Positions 9,506-19,727 of a stretch of 64,000 nucleotides of DNA are shown here, piece by piece. Source of the stretch: Saccharibacillus soli (GTDB lineage: Bacteria > Bacillota > Bacilli > Paenibacillales > Paenibacillaceae); the NCBI GenBank assembly GCA_002189105.1, contig NIOB01000006.1, positions 124,001 to 188,000 of the forward strand, in the 5' to 3' direction. The notes beneath the pieces are model-generated. The model saw only the letters and a program-made list of their open reading frames with translations. It was not told the origin of the DNA and did not search any database. The stretch's first letter is position 1; every line of letters begins with the position of its first letter. The position numbers were made by a program, and so were the translations under genes.

Positions 9506-10579
9506 ATGAGCGAAACGAAAAGCAGAGGCTACATCCAGGAAGTGGGCATCGTAAGAGCAATGGCATGCCTGAGCATCGTTCTCCTGCACTCGATTCATTT
9601 TACGGTTGGGTATGACATGGAAAAAGGCTCGACGATTTGGGATTACATCTTGTTGACGACCGCCGGTATTTTGTCCTTTGGTACGCCTGTCTTCGTATTC
9701 ATTTCGGAGCTGCTGCTGTCCCGTTCCTATCCGTCACGTTTGCCCGGTGCTTTTTACAAAAAAAGAGTGCTGCTTATTCTGCTGCCGTTCATCTGCATGG
9801 CGTTCTTCTACGCATTCCTGTCACATCATGATGACCCTCAGCGCCTGCCGCGCGTGATTTTCATGAATTTGTTGGGCGGTTATCATGGTTGGTTTGTGCT
9901 GGTTATCTTTCAGTTTTACATCTGTCATCAGCTGTTCACCCGATTTCTGTCTCGAATGTCGGCCCGCATCGTTCTGCCGATCGCGCTGGTCATCAATGTA
10001 TTGTATCTGGCTTTCTTCAACTTTATCCCACTGCCGTCCGACAATGGGTTGATCTCGTTCATCTGGGATCGGGGCTACTGGGTTCCGTTTTTCGGTTGGA
10101 TCTTCTATTTCTGCCTGGCGTACTACTGCGGAAGACGTTATGACGATTTCATAGGCTGGATTCGCAGGTATGGGGTTTGGATGGTGCCTTTTGCTGCGCT
10201 GTCGCTTGCCCTTGTGATTGGGGTCAATTCGCTCGGCGTGCTGCCCTTTGTCTCCAAGAGACTGGACATGATCCCGCTGAGTGTCGGATTAATCCTGCTG
10301 GCCTTCTGGATCGCTTCCAAGCAGAAAGTAAGGCCTCGCTGGGTGGCGCTGATCGACCGATGCTCCTTTGGCATCTATCTGATTCATTACTTCTATCTGG
10401 TACTGTACAGTGGGCTGCTGGATGCTATGGCGGACGTGGGATACTGGAAAATTCCGATTCTGTTTGCCGCCGGATTGGCGTCTTCCATCGTCACCGTGCT
10501 TTTGGTCAACAAGCTGTCCTTCGGCCAATATCTGCTGGGCAGGGCGGCTCCCAAGTCTCTCGCAGTGGCTCACCGGTGA
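9506..10579 (+). CDS. Acyltransferase 3 family membrane protein
   Basis: Integral membrane protein of 357 residues with about 10 helices. The N-terminus has the hallmark of acyltransferase family 3: GIVRAMACLSIVLLHSIHF (Arg and His of the first helix, about residues 12-32). Family members transfer acetyl or succinyl groups to surface polysaccharide, glucan or peptidoglycan on the outer membrane face. AAAGGAG precedes the ATG by about eight bases. It stands alone, so the acceptor is unknown. Confidence 0.8.
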   Translation: MSETKSRGYIQEVGIVRAMACLSIVLLHSIHFTVGYDMEKGSTIWDYILLTTAGILSFGTPVFVFISELLLSRSYPSRLPGAFYKKRVLLILLPFICMAFFYAFLSHHDDPQRLPRVIFMNLLGGYHGWFVLVIFQFYICHQLFTRFLSRMSARIVLPIALVINVLYLAFFNFIPLPSDNGLISFIWDRGYWVPFFGWIFYFCLAYYCGRRYDDFIGWIRRYGVWMVPFAALSLALVIGVNSLGVLPFVSKRLDMIPLSVGLILLAFWIASKQKVRPRWVALIDRCSFGIYLIHYFYLVLYSGLLDAMADVGYWKIPILFAAGLASSIVTVLLVNKLSFGQYLLGRAAPKSLAVAHR

Positions 10580-10868
10580 GGAAACACATCTATTTTTTTG
10601 TCTTTTTTAACAGGACATCTTCAGTGACTGGTTTTTGCGCAAGTTTGATTTCTTTTCTTTTTTGATGAATGTTTGTCCTTCTGTGGTGTACATGAGTCTC
10701 TTGCAGAGTCCGCGAGGACTGGATTGACGTGAGATTTGCTGTTGTTTTTTCCAAACGCTTGGCATAGAATTTGCTGGTGCGATTCTGCGACGCTTTAACG
10801 TATGAGGAATACAAAAAGCAGAAACACAGAGGATCAATCGAAACAGCAATGACATGGGGGCGTAAAAG

Positions 10869-12272
10869 GTGGAAGAAAAACAACTAAACCGGGGGCTGAA
10901 AGCCCGGCATATCGAACTGATTGCACTGGGAGGAACCATCGGCGTTGGCCTGTTCATGGGTTCGTCGAGTACCATTCATTGGGCGGGACCTTCCGTGCTG
11001 CTGGCCTATATGCTGGCGGGTATGGTCATGTTTCTGGTCATGCGGATTATGGGAGAGATGCTGATTGCCGAACCGGTAACCGGATCATTTGCCAATATCG
11101 CGCATAAATACATTCATCCGGTCGCTGGGTATCTGACGGCCTGGAGCTACTGGTTCCTGTGGGTAACAGTCGGCATGTCGGAAGTGACCGCGATCGGGAT
11201 TTACTTTGGTTATTGGTATCCGGATGTTCCGCAGTGGATTCCGGCTCTGGTCGGCGTTGGCATTATCGCAGCGGCGAATGTGGCAGCAGTTAAGCTGTAC
11301 GGAGAGTTTGAATTCTGGTTCTCGATGATTAAAGTCGTGACGATTGTGGCGATGCTGATCCTGGGAACCGGGCTGATCTTCTTCGGCTGGGGCAACGGCG
11401 GCGTGCCGATTGGTTTCGGCAACCTGTATGAGCATGGCGGCTTTTTTGCAGGGGGATTAAAAGGATTCCTGTTCGCGCTCTGCATTGTCACAGCGGCCTA
11501 TCAAGGAATCGAGATGATTGGCATTACGGCGGGTGAAGCGGAGAATCCCAAGGTTACGCTGAAGCGTGCGATCAAAAATATCGTCTGGCGGATTCTGGTC
11601 TTCTATGTGGGTGCGATCTTCGTGATCGTGACCATCTATCCGTGGAATGAAGTCGGCGTAACCGGCAGTCCGTTCGTCCTGACGTTCTCCAAGATCGGAA
11701 TTGTCGCGGCGGCGGGCATCATTAACTTCGTCGTGCTGACAGCGGCGATGTCCGGCTGCAACAGCGGCATCTATGCGGCGGGCCGTATGCTGTTTACCCT
11801 GTCGCAGAATGGTCAGGCACCCAAGTTCTTCGGGAAAATCTCCAAGAGCGGGGTACCGCGCAACAGCATCATGACGACCATTGCCCTGCTGCTGATTGGG
11901 GTCGTGCTCAACTATCTGATGCCGGACTCCAAGCTGTTCCTGTACATCTACAGTGCCAGCATCCTGCCGGGGATGATCCCATGGTTTGCGATGGCGATCG
12001 GACAATTCCGTTTCCGCCGTCAGCAGGGAGCTGCGATGAATGAACATCCGTTTAAATCGCTTTTCTTCCCGGCAGCGAACTATTTCGTCATCGTGTTCCT
12101 GATTCTGGTGCTGATCGGTATGGCGATCAATACGGATACTCGAATCCCGCTTGCGGTCGGCGGTGGATTTATCCTGTTGATGTTTGCGGTGTATTATCTA
12201 TTTGGCATCGGCAAAAAATCCAGGGCGCTTGAAGAAAGTCGGACTTCGCTGAACGGCGGAGCTGGTGACTAA
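10869..12272 (+). CDS. Amino-acid permease, APC superfamily (AAT type)
   Basis: Twelve-helix importer of 467 residues. The start [20 protein letters not shown] is the diagnostic unwound-helix region (GTIGxGLF) of the amino acid transporter family, which binds the substrate backbone. The early [13 protein letters not shown] also fits. Substrate is probably one or more neutral amino acids by likeness to YbxG, CycA and AapA, but this is not decided. Start is GTG, after a GGGGG-rich site. The 289 bases upstream show no riboswitch or T-box that I can recognise. Confidence 0.85.
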   Translation: MEEKQLNRGLKARHIELIALGGTIGVGLFMGSSSTIHWAGPSVLLAYMLAGMVMFLVMRIMGEMLIAEPVTGSFANIAHKYIHPVAGYLTAWSYWFLWVTVGMSEVTAIGIYFGYWYPDVPQWIPALVGVGIIAAANVAAVKLYGEFEFWFSMIKVVTIVAMLILGTGLIFFGWGNGGVPIGFGNLYEHGGFFAGGLKGFLFALCIVTAAYQGIEMIGITAGEAENPKVTLKRAIKNIVWRILVFYVGAIFVIVTIYPWNEVGVTGSPFVLTFSKIGIVAAAGIINFVVLTAAMSGCNSGIYAAGRMLFTLSQNGQAPKFFGKISKSGVPRNSIMTTIALLLIGVVLNYLMPDSKLFLYIYSASILPGMIPWFAMAIGQFRFRRQQGAAMNEHPFKSLFFPAANYFVIVFLILVLIGMAINTDTRIPLAVGGGFILLMFAVYYLFGIGKKSRALEESRTSLNGGAGD

Positions 12273-12292
12273 TTCGTCGGGATGGTAAGGAG

Positions 12293-12330
12293 AAGCGAAG
12301 CTGCGTCTAATGCGCAGCTTCGCTTTTTTG
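12293..12330 (+). terminator. Intrinsic terminator after amino-acid permease
   Basis: Perfect 13-bp stem (12293-12305 with 12313-12325), seven-base loop, T-run to 12329. Confidence 0.9.
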
Positions 12331-12350
12331 CGTAGAATGGGAAAAACGTA

Positions 12351-12379
12351 TTGTCAGAAATCGATAATCATAATAGATT
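12351..12379 (+). promoter_or_regulatory. Promoter of the sensing operon
   Basis: TTGTCA at 12351-12356 and TAGATT at 12374-12379 with a 17-base spacer, about 50 bases upstream of the kinase start. Confidence 0.55.
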
Positions 12380-12433
12380 CTAGTTAGCGAGTAGAAACCC
12401 AATTTGAGGCTTGATGCGCCGGGGAAGGTGCCG

Positions 12434-14653
12434 ATGGAATCCGCAATGGCTTATCAACAGATCGAAAGGGATAGATCGGAGCTGTCAGCATTAAGAAAGT
12501 CGGTGACGTGCGGTGGCAGACGAGGGATACAGATCCGGCGATTGGCGGTGTGGCTGCTGTTGGTCATTCTGGTCACTGCCGGACTGCTGGGCTATGTGAC
12601 CAGGGCTGCTGCATCATCGGGAAGCGACGATGCAGATTCGCTTGCTTCCGGGGGCGTGATGTCGCTTGCCAGCGAGCCGCTGGGCGAAGGAGCCGTCGCT
12701 TCGCTTGATGGAGAATGGGAATTTTATTGGAAGAAGCTGCTGACGCCTCAGCAGCTTGCTGACGGGGCGGAAGGGGCCAGGCCTGCTGCCATCCATGTCC
12801 CGGCGTTCTGGGCGGATCAGCCCGCCGCAGGAAGCGGGACCGGGCATGCGACGTACCGACTCACGGTGCAGCTGAGTACCGAGCAGGCCGGGCACGAATA
12901 CGCCCTGTATCTGCCGTATGGCATGGAATCGGCCTACCGGGTCTGGATTAACGGGGAGCTGAGAGGAGCAGCCGGAGTGCCGGGTGTCTCCCGCAGCAGC
13001 ATGAGAGGCCAATATCATCCGCAGGTCGTGTATTTTACAGGCAGCCAGGAGAATGAGATCGTGATTCAGCTGTCCAACTATGTTCAGCGGACGGCGGGGA
13101 TCTGGGATTCCATTCGTCTGGGTCAGGCAGAAGCCGTCTCGACATTCCGCGAACACCGCACCGCTTCCGAGCTGTTTGTGGCTGGGGGAATTGTCATGAT
13201 GGGGCTGTATCATCTCGGCTTGTATGCGCTGCGGCGCAAAGATTTGGCTCCGTTGTATTTTGGCGCCTTCTGCCTGTTGTTTGGTGTGCGCTCCCTGCTG
13301 CTGGGGGAGAATTACCTGGGTGAGCTGTTCCCGCATATGGGGTTTGATCTCTATAAGAAGATGGATTATCTCGGTCAGTACATTGGCCCTGCCCTGTTCA
13401 TTCTCTATGTCCAGGCGCTGTTCCCCAGAGACATCCACAAGCGGATGGTTCAAGCGCTGGTTGCGCTGGATCTGCTGCTGAGTATCATCGTGCTGCTGAC
13501 TCCGGCGTGGATCTTCACTTATACGCTGCCGATCAGCCACATCTCACTGGCGATCTATGCTCCTTATCTGATCTTTATCTTCGTCCGTGCAGCCGTCCGC
13601 AAGCGCGAAGGGGCGCTGCTCTGCTGCATCCTGTTCGTGGTGATGGCGCTGACCATCGTGAACGATCTGCTGTATTACAACAATGTGATCGTCACCTTCG
13701 ATATGGCGAAATTCGGCCTGTTCCTGTTCGTCTTCGCCCAGGCTTTCCTGCTGTCGATCAAGTTCTCCAAAGCCTTCCGCTCCGTGGAGGAGCTATCGGA
13801 GCGGCAGTCCCGCTGGTCGCATGAGCTGGAAGCGACCGTGGAAGATCGCACGCGTGACCTGAGCGCGGCGCTGTCCGATCTGCGCGGTGCGCAGAAGCAG
13901 CTCGTCGAGTCCGAGAAGATGGCAGCGCTTGGCGGACTGGTCGCCGGGATTGCGCATGAGATCAATACGCCGGTAGGCATCGGCGTGACAGCGTCTTCCC
14001 ATCTGCGCGACAAGACGCGTGAACTGCGAAGCCGCTTCGAGGAAGGCCGCATGAAGCGGTCGGAGCTGTCGGCCTATCTGTCGCTGGCGGATGAATCCGC
14101 CGAGATCGTCTCGGCGAATCTGGCTCGCGCGGCGGAGCTGATTCGAGGTTTCAAGCAGGTAGCCGCCGATCAGTCCAGTGAAGAACGAAGAGTATTTAAC
14201 GTTAAGCCTTATGTGCGTGAAGTGCTGGTCAGCCTTGGCCCACAGCTCAAGCGTACCCGCATCCGCACGGAATTGATCGGCGACGACCAGTTGGAGCTGA
14301 ATGGTTATCCGGGGGTGCTGTCGCAGATTATCACCAATTTGGTCGTCAATTCGGTGACCCATGCTTTTGCGGAAGGAGAGGAAGGTCTGATCTCGATCGA
14401 GGTACGCCGCGAGGAGGGCGGTGTTCGCCTGATCTATCGAGACAACGGACGGGGGATGACGCCGGAAGTTCGAGCGAAGATTTTCGATCCTTTTTTCACC
14501 ACCAATCGATCTGGGGGCGGAACGGGACTGGGCATGCACATTGTGTTCAACCTCGTTACCCAATCGCTGGGCGGCAGCATCGTCTGCAAGAGCGAGCCGG
14601 GACAAGGCACGACATTTGATATGGATCTACCAACAGGGGAGAGCAGCGAATGA
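12434..14653 (+). CDS. Sensor histidine kinase with 7TMR-DISM module
   Basis: Membrane sensor of about 739 residues. After an N-terminal helix comes an extracellular beta-rich domain of the 7TMR-DISM type (SLDGEWEFYWKKLL), then seven membrane helices (about 250-450), a coiled linker, a HisKA domain with the phospho-acceptor in GIAHEINTP (about residue 507), and a HATPase_c domain with NxxxN-like and GxGLGM boxes (GGGTGLGMHIV). It should sense an external ligand, possibly a carbohydrate, and phosphorylate the receiver protein encoded next, whose gene overlaps by four bases. ATG 12434 follows GGGGAAGG; an upstream TTG (12404) is open but has no ribosome site. Confidence 0.85.
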   Translation: MESAMAYQQIERDRSELSALRKSVTCGGRRGIQIRRLAVWLLLVILVTAGLLGYVTRAAASSGSDDADSLASGGVMSLASEPLGEGAVASLDGEWEFYWKKLLTPQQLADGAEGARPAAIHVPAFWADQPAAGSGTGHATYRLTVQLSTEQAGHEYALYLPYGMESAYRVWINGELRGAAGVPGVSRSSMRGQYHPQVVYFTGSQENEIVIQLSNYVQRTAGIWDSIRLGQAEAVSTFREHRTASELFVAGGIVMMGLYHLGLYALRRKDLAPLYFGAFCLLFGVRSLLLGENYLGELFPHMGFDLYKKMDYLGQYIGPALFILYVQALFPRDIHKRMVQALVALDLLLSIIVLLTPAWIFTYTLPISHISLAIYAPYLIFIFVRAAVRKREGALLCCILFVVMALTIVNDLLYYNNVIVTFDMAKFGLFLFVFAQAFLLSIKFSKAFRSVEELSERQSRWSHELEATVEDRTRDLSAALSDLRGAQKQLVESEKMAALGGLVAGIAHEINTPVGIGVTASSHLRDKTRELRSRFEEGRMKRSELSAYLSLADESAEIVSANLARAAELIRGFKQVAADQSSEERRVFNVKPYVREVLVSLGPQLKRTRIRTELIGDDQLELNGYPGVLSQIITNLVVNSVTHAFAEGEEGLISIEVRREEGGVRLIYRDNGRGMTPEVRAKIFDPFFTTNRSGGGTGLGMHIVFNLVTQSLGGSIVCKSEPGQGTTFDMDLPTGESSE

Positions 14654-15783
14654 ACACAGACAACAAGAGTTGGGAAGAAGATGAATTGATTTTTGCCGAA
14701 GAAGAGGAAGTATCTTCGGGTACGGATTCGGAGGCTCCCGAACAATCAGAAGCCGATTTGACATGGAAAGTTCTGATCGCCGATGACGATGTGGAAGTGC
14801 ATCGTGTCACGCGTATGGTGCTGTCAGACTTGACCTTTGAAGGACGTAAGCTGACGCTGCTGTCCTCGTATTCGGCGGCGGAGACGCAGTTTCTGCTGCG
14901 GCTGCATCCGGACATCGCTGTCGTGCTGCTTGATGTGGTCATGGAACGTGACACGTCAGGGTTGGAGGTGGTGCGTTATATTCGGGAGCAGCTTGGCAAC
15001 CGACAGCTTCGGATCATCCTGCGAACGGGTCAGCCGGGACAGGCACCGGAACATCGGGTGGTGGCGCAGTATGACATCAACGATTATCGGGAAAAGACAG
15101 AGCTGACGACGCAAAAAATGTATACGGCGCTCATCTCGGCTCTGCGGGCGTACCGGGACATCGAAACCATCCGTTTGTTAAATGAAGAGATCGACCGTTC
15201 CCAGAAAGAAATTATTTTTACATTGGGTGAGATTGCCGAGACTCGTTCCAAAGAAACGGGTCACCACGTCAAGAGGGTGGCGGAGTACAGCGGGCTGCTG
15301 GCCTGGTTAGCCGGGCTGCCTGAACCGGAGTGCGAGCTGATCCGCATGGCCAGTCCCATGCACGATATTGGCAAGATCGCCATCTCTGACGAGATTCTGA
15401 ATAAACCCGGGAAGCTTACGCCGGAAGAATATACGATCATGCAGACGCACAGTGAGATCGGTCATTCCATGCTGAAACATTCGCTGCGTCCCATTATGCA
15501 GGCTGCCGCAACGATTGCCAGCCAGCATCATGAAAAATACGATGGAAGCGGCTATCCGAATCGGTTAGCCGGCGAGGACATCCATCTCTATGGACGCATT
15601 GTGGCGATTGCCGATGTGTTTGATGCTCTGGCCAGCGAACGCGTGTACAAGAAGGCCTGGGAGCTTGAGCGCATCATCGCCTTGTTCCGTGAGGAGCGGG
15701 GACGGCACTTTGATCCGCGTTTAACCGATCTGTTTTTGGAGCATGTCGGGGAGTTCTGGAAGATTCGCAATTTGTACGAATAG
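14650..15783 (+). CDS. Response regulator with HD-GYP c-di-GMP phosphodiesterase
   Basis: 377-residue cytoplasmic protein. An acidic N-terminal tail (1-35) precedes a receiver domain (about 38-165; acidic pocket IADDD, phospho-Asp in [11 protein letters not shown], Lys in YREKTE) and an HD-GYP domain (about 190-370). The metal ligands and signature are intact: [14 protein letters not shown] (HD), QTHSEIG and [11 protein letters not shown] (GYP). Intact HD-GYP domains hydrolyse cyclic di-GMP. The gene starts within the kinase stop codon (ATGA), so the two form a cognate pair. Lower c-di-GMP normally favours motility over biofilm, which suits the chemoreceptor that follows. Confidence 0.9.
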   Translation: MNTDNKSWEEDELIFAEEEEVSSGTDSEAPEQSEADLTWKVLIADDDVEVHRVTRMVLSDLTFEGRKLTLLSSYSAAETQFLLRLHPDIAVVLLDVVMERDTSGLEVVRYIREQLGNRQLRIILRTGQPGQAPEHRVVAQYDINDYREKTELTTQKMYTALISALRAYRDIETIRLLNEEIDRSQKEIIFTLGEIAETRSKETGHHVKRVAEYSGLLAWLAGLPEPECELIRMASPMHDIGKIAISDEILNKPGKLTPEEYTIMQTHSEIGHSMLKHSLRPIMQAAATIASQHHEKYDGSGYPNRLAGEDIHLYGRIVAIADVFDALASERVYKKAWELERIIALFREERGRHFDPRLTDLFLEHVGEFWKIRNLYE

Positions 15784-15804
15784 GGTTCATCAGGAAAAAA
15801 CCGG

Positions 15805-15864
15805 GAAAAAGATCTTATTCATGTTTGTCGGAAATTGCCGATAAACAGAGTAAGATCTTTTTTC
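15805..15864 (+). terminator. Long two-part hairpin between HD-GYP and chemoreceptor genes
   Basis: An outer stem (15805-15817 with 15851-15863) stacks on an inner nine-base stem (15823-15831 with 15838-15846, one G-T pair). It ends in a T-run, so it is an intrinsic terminator or attenuator. The chemoreceptor ribosome site follows it immediately. Confidence 0.7.
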
Positions 15865-15881
15865 GTGGAAGGGTGGTTCCC

Positions 15882-17603
15882 GTGTTCAAACGTATGCGCT
15901 TCAATAACATCCCGCTTAGTTTCAAGATGCTGCTTCCCCTCTTGCCACCACTGATTGCGCTGGTTCTGCTCTCTACGCTTTCGGTAAATCTGGTAGATCG
16001 GCTCTCGAATCGCCTCATTGAGCGCCTGTATAATGAATCTGCGCAGAGCACAAGCTGGCTGCTCAACGCTGACCGCGACTTTTATCAAGCCCTTACGGCT
16101 CAACAGGATATGAAGAGTGCTTCCGATCAGGCCCTATCCGATCTCAAGGCCGATTTCGATGAGAATATCGGTCAGACCGAAGAACGGGTATTGAAGGCCG
16201 AAGCGATCATGAAAGCGCACCCGGAAAGGTTTGAGGAGTATAAACATCCCGATTCCGGCAAGACGGCTTTTGAGCTGTTTGATGATTTCAAGACCAACTT
16301 TGCCAACTGGAAGTCCGCAGCCGATGGCGGCACTATGGAGCAGTTTAAAGCCACTCGTGAAGACATCAATCAGATTGAAGAGATCCTGGAGACATACAGC
16401 ACCGACATTATTGCCGACAGCCTGGCTTATCAGCAGCAGGTTCAGCGCATGCTGTGGATCGGTATGGGGATTGCACTGGCGATCTCTGCGGTCGTAGGTG
16501 TGCTGGTTATTCGCAACGTACGTCAGCGTACGAAGGTGGTGGTCAGCTTGATTCGCAAGACAGCCGATCTCGATCTGAAATATGACCCTGCTTTTGAGCG
16601 TTTCCTGCATGAGCAAGATGAATTTGCGCTGCTGATTCGTGCCGAAGCCGACGCACGTAGAGAGTTCCGTACGATCATCGAAGAGGTAAAGCACAGAAGC
16701 CTGACGATCGAACAGACGATGGATCAGGTCACGAATCAGATGGCTCAGTTGGACGACAGTGTGCAGGACATCTCGGCAACGACCCAGCAGCTGTCGGCGG
16801 GCATGGCACAGACCTCTTCTTCCACGATGAGCATGAGCGAGACGTCTACGGAGATCGGCCGCGCGCTGGAATCGCTGGCGCTCAAGGCTCAGGAAGGGGC
16901 GCGTTCGTCAGAGCGTCTGAGCGTGCGCGCCAGCGAACTCAAAGCCAACTTCGAGAAAACGTATCGGGAGGGCGGCGCTTCCTATGAGCAGATCAAAGGC
17001 AATCTGGAGCTGGCCATGGATGAATCCCGCGCGGTTGAACGGATCACACTGCTCGCCGAATCGATCCTACAGATTACCGCACAGACGAATCTGCTCTCGC
17101 TGAACGCTTCCATCGAAGCTGCCCGCGCCGGAGAAGCTGGACGCGGCTTCGCGGTAGTGGCTGCTGAGATTCGCAAGCTGGCCGAAGATTCCAAGCAGGC
17201 AGCCGATGAGATTCAGGAAGTGACAGGCACCGTGCTTCGTTCGGTTGGCAGTCTGAAATCCAACTCTGAAGATCTGCTCGACTTCTTCGCTAACAGTGTG
17301 CAAAATGACTACACGCTGATGTTCAAAGCTTCCGAAGAATATGCCAACAGTGCAGTGGATAGCGAAGCCCTGGCTACCGATCTTAGCGCCACGACAGAAG
17401 AACTGCTGGCCTCCATGGACAATCTGGTCAGAGCCACGGACGAGATCTCGGTGTCTGCTCGTGAAGGCGCCAGTGGAACAGGAACAATCGCTGAGAAATC
17501 CGGTCTGGCTGCGGAAAATGCCTCCGATGTGCTGAATGGAGTGCGTACGTCCAGACAAGGAATCGAAACCCTCGCCCATTCGGTTGAAAAGTTCAAACTC
17601 TAA
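15882..17603 (+). CDS. Methyl-accepting chemotaxis protein
   Basis: 573-residue transducer. First membrane helix about 12-38, an extracytoplasmic helical domain of about 150 residues, second helix about 190-215, then a long coiled-coil signalling domain. The hairpin tip is canonical ([20 protein letters not shown], about 405-425). It should relay ligand binding to CheA/CheW. GTG 15882 is chosen: GGAAGGG lies eight bases upstream, whereas the in-frame TTG at 15825 is buried inside the terminator hairpin. ATG 15894 is a further option. Its own terminator at 17692 closes the cluster. Confidence 0.88.
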   Translation: MFKRMRFNNIPLSFKMLLPLLPPLIALVLLSTLSVNLVDRLSNRLIERLYNESAQSTSWLLNADRDFYQALTAQQDMKSASDQALSDLKADFDENIGQTEERVLKAEAIMKAHPERFEEYKHPDSGKTAFELFDDFKTNFANWKSAADGGTMEQFKATREDINQIEEILETYSTDIIADSLAYQQQVQRMLWIGMGIALAISAVVGVLVIRNVRQRTKVVVSLIRKTADLDLKYDPAFERFLHEQDEFALLIRAEADARREFRTIIEEVKHRSLTIEQTMDQVTNQMAQLDDSVQDISATTQQLSAGMAQTSSSTMSMSETSTEIGRALESLALKAQEGARSSERLSVRASELKANFEKTYREGGASYEQIKGNLELAMDESRAVERITLLAESILQITAQTNLLSLNASIEAARAGEAGRGFAVVAAEIRKLAEDSKQAADEIQEVTGTVLRSVGSLKSNSEDLLDFFANSVQNDYTLMFKASEEYANSAVDSEALATDLSATTEELLASMDNLVRATDEISVSAREGASGTGTIAEKSGLAAENASDVLNGVRTSRQGIETLAHSVEKFKL

Positions 17604-18034
17604 AACGGGCAGCGAACCGTTCATAAGTTTAAAACACTCAAAGCAGGTGAGGCCGTAGAATCAACGACTCGGAATCGCATACGTTTAACCAGCCACCCGC
17701 TGCGGGTGGCTTTTTTCGTTAAAAGAAAGGAGCGCCTGCTGCTTCTCCAAACGAGTAGATAGCGAATAAACAGAAGAAGCGCTGAAAAGAATTATAAAGG
17801 ACGTCTTAATCAAATTTAAGTGGTCATAAACCTTGCTTTTATGCCTATAAGTCCACCTCATGCTCTCAATAAGTAAAAATAATCATTAAATAGTACATCA
17901 TATATGTTTCATTTTTCTCTTTAATGTCGTATTATATAACTACGCAAAGGAGAACGCTAAACGCCAAGCTGGGAAAAAGGCAGAGCGTAAGCGGGTTGAA
18001 CCTTGAAGCGAAAGCAGGAAAGCGGAGGGTAGCC
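17604..18034 (+). other. Intergenic stretch before ccpN
   Basis: Holds the chemoreceptor terminator (17692-17716: GCCACCCGC / GCGGGTGGC then TTTTTT) and then about 200 AT-rich bases. A TATTATATAAC sequence near 17930-17940 is a candidate -10 region for ccpN. No gene seen. Confidence 0.6.
17692..17716 (+). terminator. Intrinsic terminator after chemoreceptor gene
   Basis: Nine-base inverted repeat (17692-17700 with 17702-17710) whose centre must open to form the loop, followed by six T. Confidence 0.85.
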
Positions 18035-18676
18035 GTGATCGAATTGACGGCAAGACAACTTAAAATCGTGGACATCGTCAAGAAGCAGGCTCCGATTACC
18101 GGAGAGCAGATTGCCGAGAGCCTGGGATTATCCCGCCCGACGATTCGTTCCGATCTGTCGCTGCTCGTGATGTTGGAGTATATTGACGCCAAACCCAAGG
18201 TAGGCTATTTTCCAGGCAGCAAGGCGGCGGGAAACAGCGGCGGCAGCGACCAATTGAGAGAAGCGAAAGTGCGGGACATTCAGACTGTGCCGATTATCAT
18301 TCGGGAGACGACAACCATTCAGGATGCGGTCGTAACCTTGTTCCTTCAGGATGTGGGAACATTGATCGTATGTGACGCCGAAGGCAGACTTGCAGGCGTT
18401 GCCTCCCGCAAGGATTTTCTGAAGGTGACGCTGGGCAATCCGGCTTCGGCTTCGATGCCTGTAAGCATGGTCATGACCCGCATCCCAAAGGTTGTGACCA
18501 CCTCGCCGGATGAGACGGTATTGGAAGCGGCGCAGAAGATGATCTTGCATGAGGTAGACAGTTTGCCGGTAATTGACGTTCACCCGGAAGATGCGGGCGG
18601 TCAACCGGTCATTGCCGGACGGCTGACGAAGACCGCCATCGTCCAGCTTCTCCTCAAGATCGAGACTACAAGGTAA
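18035..18676 (+). CDS. ccpN: CcpN-type transcriptional repressor of gluconeogenesis
   Basis: 213-residue DNA-binding protein. N-terminal winged HTH (about 1-60, with PITGEQIAESLGLSRPTIRS and PKVGYF) followed by a CBS-domain pair (about 80-205, with VGTLIVCD and MTRIPKVVT). Layout, length and motifs match B. subtilis CcpN (YqzB), which represses gapB and pckA on glucose and senses adenine nucleotides through CBS domains. GTG 18035 is chosen because GGAGGG lies just upstream and the length then matches CcpN; the longer frame from 17924 has no ribosome site. ppsR follows 18 bases later. Confidence 0.9.
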   Translation: MIELTARQLKIVDIVKKQAPITGEQIAESLGLSRPTIRSDLSLLVMLEYIDAKPKVGYFPGSKAAGNSGGSDQLREAKVRDIQTVPIIIRETTTIQDAVVTLFLQDVGTLIVCDAEGRLAGVASRKDFLKVTLGNPASASMPVSMVMTRIPKVVTTSPDETVLEAAQKMILHEVDSLPVIDVHPEDAGGQPVIAGRLTKTAIVQLLLKIETTR

Positions 18677-18694
18677 CGGGGGGACACGCAGACG

Positions 18695-19498
18695 ATGGAA
18701 CAAGGCACGCCATTTATTACAATCTGTTCAGACTCGGTGGGAGATACGGCAGAGGCTGTCGTGCAGGCCGTTATTCACCAGTTTGAACATCGGGAGGTCT
18801 CGATCAAGCGTTACGGCAATGTCCGCAACGAAGACGAACTCCGGGCGCTGATGGAAGAAGCGGCCGAACATAAGGGCTTCGTCGCTTATACACTCGTCCA
18901 GCCGGAGCTGCGCGAGGCGATTCGTGAAGAGGCCGTTCGACTGGATGTTCGAGTCGTGGACATCATGGGTCCCATGATGCAGGCATTCATCGATACATTC
19001 AGCGGGGCGCCGCCTACTCGCAGACCCGGCGTGCTGCGCCGAATGGATGAGAATTACTTCCGCCGCATGGAGGCGATTGAATTTACCGTCGCCAGCGACG
19101 ATGGCCGCGACCTGGGAGCCTTGTTCAAAGCCGACATCGTGCTGATGGGCATCTCCCGCACATCCAAGACGCCGCTGGGCATCTTCCTGGCACACCGGGG
19201 CAAGAAGGTCGTGAACTATCCGGTTGTTCCCGAGATTGCACCGCCGCAGCAGCTGCTCAGTCTGCCCAAGGATCGATTGGTCGGCCTGACGATTGCGCCG
19301 GAAGCCATGCACAAGATTCGCTCCGAACGTCTACGGTCAATGGGGCTGCCTGTTGGCTCGCAGTATGACAGTCTGGAACGGATCAAGGAAGAACTGGATT
19401 ACGCAGAAACCTTGTACAAGCGTCTGGGGTGCCTGGTGGTTGATATTACGGACAAAGCAATCGAAGAGACGGCTAGCCTCATTCTGGCCCAACTCTAA
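18695..19498 (+). CDS. ppsR: Pyruvate, phosphate dikinase regulatory protein family (YqfL)
   Basis: 267-residue bifunctional kinase/pyrophosphorylase family member. The nucleotide loop GISRTSKTPLGIFLAHRG (about 150-167) is the family signature, with ICSDSVGDTAE near the N-terminus. In plants and E. coli such proteins add or remove phosphate on a threonine of PPDK or PEP synthase using ADP. In B. subtilis the orthologue YqfL is encoded with CcpN and modulates its activity, the same arrangement as here. The start follows GGGGGGAC. Confidence 0.9.
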   Translation: MEQGTPFITICSDSVGDTAEAVVQAVIHQFEHREVSIKRYGNVRNEDELRALMEEAAEHKGFVAYTLVQPELREAIREEAVRLDVRVVDIMGPMMQAFIDTFSGAPPTRRPGVLRRMDENYFRRMEAIEFTVASDDGRDLGALFKADIVLMGISRTSKTPLGIFLAHRGKKVVNYPVVPEIAPPQQLLSLPKDRLVGLTIAPEAMHKIRSERLRSMGLPVGSQYDSLERIKEELDYAETLYKRLGCLVVDITDKAIEETASLILAQL

Positions 19499-19508
19499 CG
19501 ATATTCAA

Positions 19509-19608
19509 GCGGTAGACGTTAGAGACATCTACCGCGCAGCGTATTAACGCAGATTGCACGGGCATCGGTATACGCGGGCAGGCAGGCGTGACCTGCGGAC
19601 TGCCTGCC
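19509..19608 (+). other. Two perfect hairpins between ppsR and glpX
   Basis: Two inverted repeats without T-runs lie in this 229-base gap: 19509-19516 with 19528-19535 (GCGGTAGA arms), and 19577-19585 with 19600-19608 (GGCAGGCAG arms). They could be mRNA-stabilising or processing structures. They do not look like intrinsic terminators, so ppsR and glpX may be co-transcribed. Confidence 0.45.
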
Positions 19609-19727
19609 GTACCCAATGACTTTAACGCGGGAACCAAGCATCATGCAAAAGAGCAGGTCGAACAGTCGCAGTGAGAACCAAACAGGATGCCAATCAGCCT
19701 GTTCATCATCGAATGGAGGGATTACAA

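Noticed and set aside
15825-15881. TTG-initiated extension of the chemoreceptor
   Set aside because: Lies within a terminator hairpin; GTG 15882 has a proper ribosome site.
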